Position numbers and translations under genes: made by a program | In this document: piece after piece, positions 15,189-23,504 of the stretch | Layout: each line of letters begins with the position of its first letter | Numbering within the stretch: position 1 is the first letter of the stretch | Notes under the pieces: model-generated | Seen by the model: only the letters and a program-made list of their open reading frames with translations | Database searches by the model: none | What the model was told of the DNA's origin: nothing | From: Candidatus Manganitrophus morganii | GTDB lineage: Bacteria > Nitrospirota > Nitrospiria > SBBL01 > Manganitrophaceae | Direction of reading: 5' to 3' | Assembly: GCA_021651055.1 (NCBI GenBank) | Contig: JAJHOH010000001.1 | Coordinates: 2,170,001-2,234,000 of the forward strand | Length of the DNA: 64,000 bases

Positions 15189-16600
15189 GCGCGCCCTCTC
15201 AACCGCGGGTCCAACGCATCGCGCACCGCGTCGGAGAAAAGATTCGCCGACAAGACCAATCCGAACATGAAGACGAAGGCGGCGATCAGCGACCACCAGA
15301 CGATCGGCTCTCGCGCCATCTCCATCCGGGCGCTGTTGATCATATTCCCCCAGGAGATCATCGCCGGATCGACGCCGACCCCGACGTACGACAGCACCGC
15401 CTCGGCGAGGACCAGGCCGCTGAAGTCGAGGACGACCGAGATCAGGACGATATGCATCACGTTCGGCAGGATGTGCCGGAGGATGATCCGCCAGCTCCCC
15501 ACCCCCAATGCGGTCGCGGCCTGAACATAATCCATCTCCCGCAGCTTCAGCGTCTCCCCGCGCAAGAGGCGGCAGAGGCCGATCCAACCGGTCACCCCCA
15601 GAATAATGCAGAGAAAAAGAAGGCGAACATCGGCCCGCCGTGTGACGCTGGTGAAGGCGTCGGCGTTCTGATCCATGTAGACCTGGAGGATCAAGACCGC
15701 CGCGGCAATCAGCAAGACCCCCGGCACCGAGCTGAGGGTGGTGTAGATGTATTGAATGACATCATCGACCCATCCCCGGAAGTAACCGGCGGCAATTCCC
15801 AACAGCACGGCGAAAGGAAGCATCACCAGCGTCGTCACCGTCCCGATGACCAATCCGGTCCGGATCGCCTTGAGCGAGAGGTAGAGAACATCCTGCCCCA
15901 CCTTATCGGTTCCGAAAAGATGATATCGGGTGCTGAGCGACCAGGCGATGCCGGCCACAATCATCATAAAAGTGATCGTTCCGAGTGTGGCCCGCCAGGC
16001 GGTGTCGGTCTTTCCCTTCAAAATCGCCTGCGCCATCGCTCCCGGCTCCATGCCATGACGCCGGCTGAGGAGGAAGAGAAAATGAACGTTCACGATGAGG
16101 GCCGCGACGAGGCCGAGGAGTCCCCCCTGGAGCGCGGTGAAGGCCACATCCTGAGACCACTCCTTCTCCGGATCGGCAAGATGCGCCCCGCCGAAGCGCA
16201 GCCTGGGAAAGACGCGCGCCTGGGTGCCGTCCGGCATCTCGACCGTTTCTTTTGCATAGGCATGGGTGGCGAGGGGGGCGGAGTAGGTCCGCTCGGTATT
16301 TTTCCGAAGCCGGTCGGTCATGACGTCGAGTAGCGAGAGTACCTCCGGAGAATATTGCGTCGCCTGCCCCGCCTCGGTGGCCGGCAGCCGTTTTTTGAAA
16401 TGAATCGAATCGATGAGGCCGATGCCGACGTAGGCGAGCAGGATGACCATCGCCGCCATCGCCACCGGACGCCGGCGGATCTGCCGCCAGGGGGCGCGCA
16501 GCGGCTCGCGCCGCGAAGCGTAAAGGCCGAAACCGATGGCGGCGGCCAACAGAACAAAGACCAAGGCGTCGGTCCAGAGCACCACCGGGAGGATCGGCAT
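15185..16600 (-). CDS. Peptide ABC transporter permease, DppC/YejE type
   Basis: A 471-residue permease, longer than DppC (about 300). The N-terminal half contains a first helix pair (MPILPVVLWTDALVFVLLAA; MAAMVILLAYVGIGLIDSI) and a large extracytoplasmic insert of about 180 residues, as in the long YejE-type proteins. The core follows: LFGTDKVGQDVLYLSLKAIR, helices, the ATPase-contact loop MDYVQAATALGVGSWRIILR with HILPNVMHIV, SYVGVGVDPAMISWGNMI and the C-terminal SDAVRDALDPRLRG. The ATG at 16600 overlaps the TGA of the preceding gene (TGATG), and its stop overlaps the ATPase start, so the operon is translationally coupled. Confidence 0.92.
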   Translation of the reverse strand: MPILPVVLWTDALVFVLLAAAIGFGLYASRREPLRAPWRQIRRRPVAMAAMVILLAYVGIGLIDSIHFKKRLPATEAGQATQYSPEVLSLLDVMTDRLRKNTERTYSAPLATHAYAKETVEMPDGTQARVFPRLRFGGAHLADPEKEWSQDVAFTALQGGLLGLVAALIVNVHFLFLLSRRHGMEPGAMAQAILKGKTDTAWRATLGTITFMMIVAGIAWSLSTRYHLFGTDKVGQDVLYLSLKAIRTGLVIGTVTTLVMLPFAVLLGIAAGYFRGWVDDVIQYIYTTLSSVPGVLLIAAAVLILQVYMDQNADAFTSVTRRADVRLLFLCIILGVTGWIGLCRLLRGETLKLREMDYVQAATALGVGSWRIILRHILPNVMHIVLISVVLDFSGLVLAEAVLSYVGVGVDPAMISWGNMINSARMEMAREPIVWWSLIAAFVFMFGLVLSANLFSDAVRDALDPRLRGRA

Positions 16601-17577
16601 CAGCTCAACCTCACGCGCGGATCGACGAGGGTATAGGAGAGGTCGGTCAGGATCAGACCGATGATGTAGAGGACCGAGCCGAGAAAGACCATCGCCCGGA
16701 CGATCGCGAAATCTTGGCTGTTGATCGCATCGATCGTGTAGCTTCCGAGTCCGGGGATGCCGAAGAACGACTCGGTCAGAAGGGAGCCGAGAAAAAGGAG
16801 GGGGATGACGACCACGACGCCGGTCAGAATCGGGACCAATGCATTTCGCAAAACATGGCCGAAGAGAACCCGCAGCTCGGAGAGCCCCTTGGCGCGCGCC
16901 GTCCGGACATATTCTTTGCCGATCTCTTCCAGGAAGATCGTTCGGTACCAGCGCAGCCCGCTCCCGATCCCGGCGACCAGGCCGATCAGGACCGGCAGGA
17001 GGATAAACTTCAGGGCGGTGAGGCCGTCGTCGTATCCGGAGATCGGGACGAGCCGCAGGACTTTGCTGAAGAGATATTGGCCGCCGATGATGTAGAAGAG
17101 AGAAGAAATCGACATCATCGCGACCGCGACGATCACCCCCCAGAAATCGATGTAGGAGGCGCGGAAAAAGGCGACCAGCATCGCGGCGGTGATATTCACG
17201 AGGAGGCCAATGATTAAAGCGGGGAGCGCGATGGAAAGGCTCGGCCACATCCGCTGTTTGATGTCGGCCCCGATTTCGCGGCCGTCATCGGCCGGTCCGA
17301 AATCAAATACGAAGAGCTTCACCGATTTCTCGAAGAAGATCGTCTTGGTGAACTTCTCGGCCCCTTCCGCGGCGGGGTTGAAGAGGGTCGGCTTGTCGTA
17401 GCCATGCTCCGCCTTCCACTTGTCGATCGCCTCCTGGTTCACCCGTTTCATCCCCAGATGCATCCGGGCCATATTGTCGGGGGTGTTCACCACGAAAAAG
17501 AGGAGGAAGGTAAGGAGATTGACGCCGATCAGAATCGGAAAGGCATAGAGAATCCGGCGAATCAGGTAGCCGATCAT
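16600..17577 (-). CDS. Peptide ABC transporter permease, DppB/YejB type
   Basis: A 325-residue permease. MIGYLIRRILYAFPILIGVN gives the first helix, followed by a periplasmic insert of about 90 residues (MHLGMKRVNQEAIDKWKAEH and on), three to four helices, the ATPase-contact loop YVRTARAKGLSELRVLFGHV with LRNALVPIL, and the C-terminal LTDLSYTLVDPRVRLS. The ATG at 17577 overlaps the stop of the binding-protein gene by four bases. The frame is open to 18036, but that part is within the binding-protein gene. Confidence 0.93.
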   Translation of the reverse strand: MIGYLIRRILYAFPILIGVNLLTFLLFFVVNTPDNMARMHLGMKRVNQEAIDKWKAEHGYDKPTLFNPAAEGAEKFTKTIFFEKSVKLFVFDFGPADDGREIGADIKQRMWPSLSIALPALIIGLLVNITAAMLVAFFRASYIDFWGVIVAVAMMSISSLFYIIGGQYLFSKVLRLVPISGYDDGLTALKFILLPVLIGLVAGIGSGLRWYRTIFLEEIGKEYVRTARAKGLSELRVLFGHVLRNALVPILTGVVVVIPLLFLGSLLTESFFGIPGLGSYTIDAINSQDFAIVRAMVFLGSVLYIIGLILTDLSYTLVDPRVRLS

Positions 17578-19736
17578 CGGGGGACCCCCTGTTCCTTGCG
17601 CCGATAGGTCGCCACCGCGGGGAGGGTTCCGACGACGAGAACGGCGACGATCACCGCCACCGGCCACCAGACCGGCCTGTTCCAGGCCCGGCGCTGTCGG
17701 GCGCGGAGATCGGGATCGAGCTTCCCATATTTCAAGGTATTGTTCGCCATCAGATTCGGCTTGATGTTGTGGCGCCAGGCATGATGGAGGCCGAACTGTT
17801 TCGGGTGGAAGCCGGAGGCCCAGGGGGCGTCGCGCCGGACGATCTCCAGCATCCGGTCGATGATCGCCTGCCGCTCCGGCGTGTTTTCCATATTCTTCAT
17901 CTTCTCGAAGAGGCGGTCGAACTCCGGGTTTGCGTAATTGGTCGCGTTTTCCCCGTTTTTCCCCGCCTTGGCGTTCGGGCCGTAGAGGAGGAAGAAGAAG
18001 TTCTCCGGATCGGGATAGTCGGCGTTCCATCCCCACTGGAACATCTGCGCCGTTCCCTTAAGCATCTTGTCCTGAAAGCGGTTGTAATCGGTCGCCCGGA
18101 TGACCAGCTGAATGTTCAGCTTCTCGAACTGCTTCCGCATCCAGTCGAGACTCGATTTCGCCTCCGGCCCGGTGCCGGTGGTGTCGAAGTTGAGAACAAG
18201 CGGCTGTCCGGTTTTGGCGTGGCGGCCGCCGGGGTAGCCGGCCTCGGCCAGAAGCTGCCGCGCGGCGTCGATCGGTTTTCGCTGCGGCCGGCCGTTCACC
18301 CAATCGTAGACATAACGATTAATCCCGGCCTCGCCCTCCGTGTAGCCGAAGATCCCCGGCGGGAGGGGGCCCTGCATCGCGATGCCCCGTCCGTTCCGGA
18401 AGATGGCGATCGACTCCTCTTGATCGACCGCGATCGCAATCGCCCGGCGGAGCTTGCGGGCCGATTCGGAATCTCCCCCCAGCACCGGGTCGAGCATGTT
18501 GAATCCGAGGTAAAAGGTGCTCGTCTCCACGCTGGTGATCAGCCGGATTCCTTTCTCCTTCATCTCCGCGGTGATGTCGGCGTCTCCCTGGCCGCCGATC
18601 CGGACCGCCTGGTCGAAGTTGTCGGAGGCGATCCCGGCGCTGTCGTAATAGCCTTGGAGGAACTTGTTCCAGATCGGAATCCCTTCTTTCTCCAGGGTGA
18701 AGACGACCTTGTCGATGAAGGGGAGCGGCTTGCCGGCGTCGGCCAGGAGGCCCGATGGTTGGTCTTCCGGCTCCCCCTCGGTCGGATAGGTCTCGCCGTG
18801 GAAGTTCGGGTTTCGCTCCAGGACCATCTGGCGGTTCGGATTGTTCACCGTCAGCATGTACGGCCCCGTTCCGATCGGATACCAGTCGAGGGTGATGTTT
18901 TTTTCGATCAATCCCGGCTGCGAGTAGAACCGGTCGGCTTCATGCGGGATCGGGGCGAAGAAGGGCATCGCCAGCCAGTAGAGGAATTGCGGATATTTGC
19001 CGACGACCTTGATCCGATAGGTGTGCCGATCGACCACCTCGACACCGGAGAGAGGATACTCCCGCAAGTCGAGGAAGGCCCCCGGCTCGGCCTTCTCCTG
19101 CGCCTTCCGAAGGGTTTCGCCGAGCTCCCGCAAGCCGACGATATAATCCGACATGAAGCCATAGATCGGGGAGTGGATCTTCGGGTGAGCCAGCCGCTTG
19201 ATCTGGTAAACATAATCTTCGGCGGTCAGCTCGCGGCTGCCGGTCTGCTCGAAATCGCCGAGCGAGGAGATCCGGTCGAGCCCTTCAGGGCCGAGGGTGT
19301 GATAAAGAGCTCGACCCCCCGAATCGTGCGCGAAGGCGGGGTGCGGCTGATAACGAATGCCCGGCCGGATCTTGATCTCGTAAAGGCTGAAGGCCACCTG
19401 CTCCGCCGGCGCTTCCGCGTTGAGCCGCTCTCCTTGGGCGTTCAGATAAACGGGGGCCGGCATCTCGGCGGCGGTCAAGGGGACCAGCGTGTAGGGGCGC
19501 TTCAGGTAGTGATACTGGAAGGGGGGCTCGTAGATCTGCGCGGTGAAGATGATTTCGTTGGAGGAGTACGACTGCGCCGGGTCGAGGTGCTTCGGCCGCT
19601 CGCTGAAGGAAGAGTAGAGGATATTCTCCCCCTCTTCCTGTCGAGGATAAGGATTGTTCAACGGGGGTCCGGCGCATCCGACGAGCGTGAGCAGGATCAG
19701 CGATGAGACGAGTTTTTTCACAAAAAGAAGGTTCAT
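17574..19736 (-). CDS. Peptide ABC transporter binding lipoprotein, large
   Basis: A 720-residue family 5 solute-binding protein, larger than usual (500-600). The signal peptide MNLLFVKKLVSSLILLTLVG ends at a lipobox cysteine (LVGC, Cys21). Family features include SERPKHLDPAQSYSSNE, WYPIGTGPYMLTVNNPN and a C-terminal half with FQWGWNADYPDPENFFFLLY. Unusually a transmembrane helix follows near the C-terminus (WWPVAVIVAVLVVGTLPAVA), so the protein may be held at both ends. It starts the operon binding protein - DppB - DppC - fused ATPase with four-base overlaps throughout, resembling yejABEF; Yej-type systems import larger peptides, but specificity here is unknown. Confidence 0.92.
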   Translation of the reverse strand: MNLLFVKKLVSSLILLTLVGCAGPPLNNPYPRQEEGENILYSSFSERPKHLDPAQSYSSNEIIFTAQIYEPPFQYHYLKRPYTLVPLTAAEMPAPVYLNAQGERLNAEAPAEQVAFSLYEIKIRPGIRYQPHPAFAHDSGGRALYHTLGPEGLDRISSLGDFEQTGSRELTAEDYVYQIKRLAHPKIHSPIYGFMSDYIVGLRELGETLRKAQEKAEPGAFLDLREYPLSGVEVVDRHTYRIKVVGKYPQFLYWLAMPFFAPIPHEADRFYSQPGLIEKNITLDWYPIGTGPYMLTVNNPNRQMVLERNPNFHGETYPTEGEPEDQPSGLLADAGKPLPFIDKVVFTLEKEGIPIWNKFLQGYYDSAGIASDNFDQAVRIGGQGDADITAEMKEKGIRLITSVETSTFYLGFNMLDPVLGGDSESARKLRRAIAIAVDQEESIAIFRNGRGIAMQGPLPPGIFGYTEGEAGINRYVYDWVNGRPQRKPIDAARQLLAEAGYPGGRHAKTGQPLVLNFDTTGTGPEAKSSLDWMRKQFEKLNIQLVIRATDYNRFQDKMLKGTAQMFQWGWNADYPDPENFFFLLYGPNAKAGKNGENATNYANPEFDRLFEKMKNMENTPERQAIIDRMLEIVRRDAPWASGFHPKQFGLHHAWRHNIKPNLMANNTLKYGKLDPDLRARQRRAWNRPVWWPVAVIVAVLVVGTLPAVATYRRKEQGVPR

Positions 19737-19778
19737 GCCTTTAAGGCACGATCATACTGATTTTTGAGACAAAACTCA

Positions 19779-19800
19779 ATGGGGCCGTGGCCGGCCCCAT
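19779..19800 (-). terminator. Terminator after secG
   Basis: Stem ATGGGGCCG / CGGCCCCAT (9 bp, 4-base loop) 17 bases past the secG stop on the minus strand, followed on that strand by TGAGTTTTG. Ends the gap-pgk-tpiA-secG cluster and separates it from the peptide transporter operon downstream. Confidence 0.65.
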
Positions 19801-19816
19801 CTTTAAGAACGGTTCG

Positions 19817-20206
19817 CTATTTCGCCGGGGCGGACTCAGGGGTCGGCGCGGCCGGCGCTCCTTCCGAAGAATTGGCCGAAGGATCGGCCGGAAGGGTGTT
19901 CGGACCGCCTGGGGCCGGGACCTCTTTGGGAATAAGTTCATCTTTCGTGTCGGTGTCGACGATCGATGAAGCGATCGAGCGCTCGCGGCTCAAGATCGAG
20001 AGACTCAACGAGGTGACCATAAAGAGGATGGCCGCTCCCACGGTCAGTTTGCTCAAGAAGGTGGCGGCGCCGCGGCTGCCGAAGATCGTTTGGCTCGATC
20101 CCCCGAAGGCGGCCCCCATCTCGGCCCCTTTGCCGGCTTGCAGCAGAACAACGGCCATGAGAATGAGGCAGACGATGATATGGATGATGGCAATCAGTGT
20201 GTACAT
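19817..20206 (-). CDS. secG: Preprotein translocase subunit SecG
   Basis: A 129-residue inner-membrane protein. Helix 1 is LIAIIHIIVCLILMAVVLLQ, followed by the SecG loop GKGAEMGAAFGGSSQTIFGS and helix 2 (LTVGAAILFMVTSLSLSIL). The C-terminal 50 residues are a low-complexity Pro/Ala/Ser tail as in many SecG proteins. SecG joins SecYE and eases SecA-driven translocation. ATG at 20206 has AAAGGAG upstream. It follows tpiA, a common order (tpiA-secG). Confidence 0.93.
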   Translation of the reverse strand: MYTLIAIIHIIVCLILMAVVLLQAGKGAEMGAAFGGSSQTIFGSRGAATFLSKLTVGAAILFMVTSLSLSILSRERSIASSIVDTDTKDELIPKEVPAPGGPNTLPADPSANSSEGAPAAPTPESAPAK

Positions 20207-20222
20207 GGGTGCTCCTTTACTC

Positions 20223-20289
20223 GTAGGGGCGAATCTTGTATTCGCCCTGATTTTGACCGGAGAAGGGCGATCACAAGGATCGCCCCTAC
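20223..20289. repeat. GTAGGGGCG repeat, two-hairpin form
   Basis: A 67-bp element with outer arms GTAGGGGCG (start) and CGCCCCTAC (end). Inside are two hairpins, GGGCGAAT/ATTCGCCC and GGGCGAT/ATCGCCC, separated by a spacer of about 18 bases. It fills the tpiA-secG junction and looks like the full-length parent of the shorter single-palindrome copies. Confidence 0.85.
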
Positions 20290-20298
20290 CGGTTCGGT

Positions 20299-21078
20299 TT
20301 ATTTATTTTTGGTTTTGACCCCCAGCTCGATCATATTACAAAACGACTCGGCAAAGAGGCTGGCGCCCCCCGCCAGGACGCCGTCGATATCGGCCTCTTC
20401 CATGAAGGCCTCAATGTTTTTCTCTGTTGCGCTCCCGCCATAAAGAATACGCGGGGTGTCGGCCTCCTCTCCTTCCGAAAGGGAGCGGAAAAAGTCCCGG
20501 ATCCGGCGGTGGACCTCCTCCGCTTCCGACGGCTGCGGGGTCAGCCCGGTGCCGATCGCCCAGACCGGTTCGTAGGCGATGATCCAGTCCGAGGGGCCCG
20601 GCCGGAGATCATCCAATGCCTCCCTCAGCTGACGTTCAATCACTTCCCCCGTCCGCTCTTCTTCCCGCTCTTCGCGGGTTTCGCCGACGCAAACGATCGG
20701 GATCAGCCCCGCCCGCAACGCCGCCCCAATCTTTTTATGAACCAACGCGTTCGTTTCGCCGAAGTAGGTCCGGCGCTCCGAGTGGCCGATGATCACATAG
20801 CGGCAACCGGCATCGCGAAGCATCAGCGGGGAGATTTCGCCGGTATAAGCCCCCCGCTCCTCGAAATGGGCATTCTGGCCCGCCAATCCAACCTGCAGCG
20901 ATTTTTCTTTCAGAAAGTCGGCCATCGGGGCCAGCATCGTAAAAGGGGGGGCAACGATCGTTTCCCAGGGAGCGTTGGGGAACTGCGGCCACCGCTTCTC
21001 CACCGCTTGAAGATATTCCCGCGCCTCACCGATGGTCTTGTTCATTTTCCAGTTGGCGATAAAACAGGGGGTCCGCAT
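20299..21078 (-). CDS. tpiA: Triose-phosphate isomerase
   Basis: A 259-residue enzyme interconverting dihydroxyacetone phosphate and glyceraldehyde 3-phosphate. FIANWKMNKT at the N-terminus carries the catalytic Lys, CRYVIIGHSERRTYFGE the catalytic His, and WIIAYEPVWAIGTG the catalytic Glu; ILYGGSATEKN and VLAGGASL bind phosphate. Length is standard. The ATG at 21078 has no clear ribosome-binding site, the preceding 52 bases being taken up largely by a palindromic repeat. Third gene of gap-pgk-tpiA-secG. Confidence 0.95.
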   Translation of the reverse strand: MRTPCFIANWKMNKTIGEAREYLQAVEKRWPQFPNAPWETIVAPPFTMLAPMADFLKEKSLQVGLAGQNAHFEERGAYTGEISPLMLRDAGCRYVIIGHSERRTYFGETNALVHKKIGAALRAGLIPIVCVGETREEREEERTGEVIERQLREALDDLRPGPSDWIIAYEPVWAIGTGLTPQPSEAEEVHRRIRDFFRSLSEGEEADTPRILYGGSATEKNIEAFMEEADIDGVLAGGASLFAESFCNMIELGVKTKNK

Positions 21079-21098
21079 CTGTCATGGCCCGGGTCTGC

Positions 21099-21125
21099 GT
21101 AGGGGCGACGCATGCGTCGCCCTAC
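21099..21125. repeat. GTAGGGGCG repeat with different core
   Basis: A 27-bp palindrome with arms GTAGGGGCG and CGCCCTAC (one C shorter) and centre ACGCATGCGT, unrelated in sequence to the TATTGCAATA core of other copies yet still self-complementary. Located between pgk and tpiA. Confidence 0.8.
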
Positions 21126-21130
21126 AAGGG

Positions 21131-22330
21131 TTATCCTTCTTTTTCCGGAAGGACCGAAAGTCCGGGAAGCTCTTTTCCTTCCAGAAGCTGGAGGGCGGCC
21201 CCGCCGCCGGTGGAGATGAACGAAATGTTCTCCGATTCGCCCGCTCTATGAACCGCCAGGGCGGTCTCTCCGCCGCCGACGATGGTCAACGCATAGGAGT
21301 TGGCGACCGCATGGGCGATTGCAAATGTCCCCCGCGAATAGGCATCCATTTCAAAGACCCCCATCGGGCCATTCCATAGAATCGTTTTGGCGTTGGTCAG
21401 CACTTCAGTGAAGAGATGAACCGACGCCGGGCCGATATCAAGCCCGATCCATCCCTTGGGAATTTCTTGAATAGGCACCCGCTTTGTCTCGGCCCCCGGA
21501 TCCATGCTGGTGGCGACCACACAGTCGACCGGGAGATAGAATTTAATCCCCCGCTCGACCGCATGCTCCATGATTTCCCTGGCGAAGGAGAGCATTGAAT
21601 CTTCGACCAGCGAATTGCCGACATCGTTTCCCATCGCCTTCAAAAAGGTGTAGGCCATGCCGCCGCCGACGATCACCTTATCGACCTTCTTCCCGAGATT
21701 CTCGATCACCCCGATTTTCCCGGAGACCTTCGCTCCTCCGAGGATCGCCACGAAGGGCCGGGCGGGGTTGGCGACCGCCCCTTCCAGATAAGCGATCTCT
21801 TTTTTCATCAAGAACCCGCATGCTTTTGTCTTGACGAATTGGGTGATACCGGTGGTTGAGGCGTGGCTGCGATGGACCGCCCCGAAGGCATCGTTGATAT
21901 AGACATCGATGCCGAGATCGGCCAATGCCTTGGCAAAACTCTCGTCATTCTTTTTTTCGCCCGGGTGAAAACGGAGGTTTTCCAGGAGAAGAACGTCACC
22001 CGGTTTCAGTCGGGCCACCATGTTTTGAACCTGAGGCCCGATGCAGTCGGGGGCGAATTGAACCTCCTTCCCGAGAAGCCGTTGGAGCCGCTTCGCGACG
22101 GGGGCCAGCGAATGGCGCGGATCGACCCCCTTCGGCCGATCGAGATGGGAGGCGAGAATGAGAATGGCCCCCTCGTCGATGCCGTAGTTGATCGTCGGAA
22201 GCGTCGAGCGGATTCGGGTATCGTCGGTGATATGAAGATCGCTGTCCAGGGGGACATTGAAATCGGCCCGGATGAAAACCCGTTTTCCTTTGATCGGGAT
22301 ATCCTCAATCGTCAGTTTGTTCATGTGCAT
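21131..22330 (-). CDS. pgk: Phosphoglycerate kinase
   Basis: A 399-residue enzyme of full family length. RVFIRADFNVPLDSD is the N-terminal signature; SHLDRPKG, LLENLRFHPGEKKND, the substrate-binding HRSHASTTG, VAILGGAKVSGKIGVIENL, and the nucleotide-binding GPMGVFEMDAYSRGT and STGGGAALQLLEGKELPGL follow. It makes ATP in glycolysis or consumes it in carbon fixation and gluconeogenesis. The ATG at 22330 has GAAGGAT 8 nt upstream; a second Met is two codons in. Second gene of the gap cluster. Confidence 0.97.
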   Translation of the reverse strand: MHMNKLTIEDIPIKGKRVFIRADFNVPLDSDLHITDDTRIRSTLPTINYGIDEGAILILASHLDRPKGVDPRHSLAPVAKRLQRLLGKEVQFAPDCIGPQVQNMVARLKPGDVLLLENLRFHPGEKKNDESFAKALADLGIDVYINDAFGAVHRSHASTTGITQFVKTKACGFLMKKEIAYLEGAVANPARPFVAILGGAKVSGKIGVIENLGKKVDKVIVGGGMAYTFLKAMGNDVGNSLVEDSMLSFAREIMEHAVERGIKFYLPVDCVVATSMDPGAETKRVPIQEIPKGWIGLDIGPASVHLFTEVLTNAKTILWNGPMGVFEMDAYSRGTFAIAHAVANSYALTIVGGGETALAVHRAGESENISFISTGGGAALQLLEGKELPGLSVLPEKEG

Positions 22331-22372
22331 GGGTATGATCCTTCATCTGTGCGTAGGGGGACCGTATGTGTG

Positions 22373-22400
22373 GTAGGGGCGTATTGCAATACGCCCCTAC
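22373..22400. repeat. GTAGGGGCG palindromic repeat, identical to copy 1
   Basis: The 28-bp palindrome is base-for-base the same as that at 9191-9218. It lies between gap and pgk. A half-arm (GTAGGGGG at 22353) sits 20 bases to the left, suggesting decay of an adjacent copy. Confidence 0.85.
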
Positions 22401-22405
22401 CGATT

Positions 22406-23488
<1,083 letters not shown>

Positions 23489-23504
23489 TCACGCTTCACG
23501 GTTC

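Noticed and set aside
15189-15587. N-terminal extension of the fused ATPase
   Set aside because: Lies within the permease gene; ATP-binding cassette homology starts at 15188 and the four-base overlap is typical of the operon.
17769-19706. 645-codon open frame antisense to the binding-protein gene
   Set aside because: Codon-position shadow of a GC-rich gene; no motif, no ribosome-binding site, and the opposite strand encodes a clear lipoprotein.
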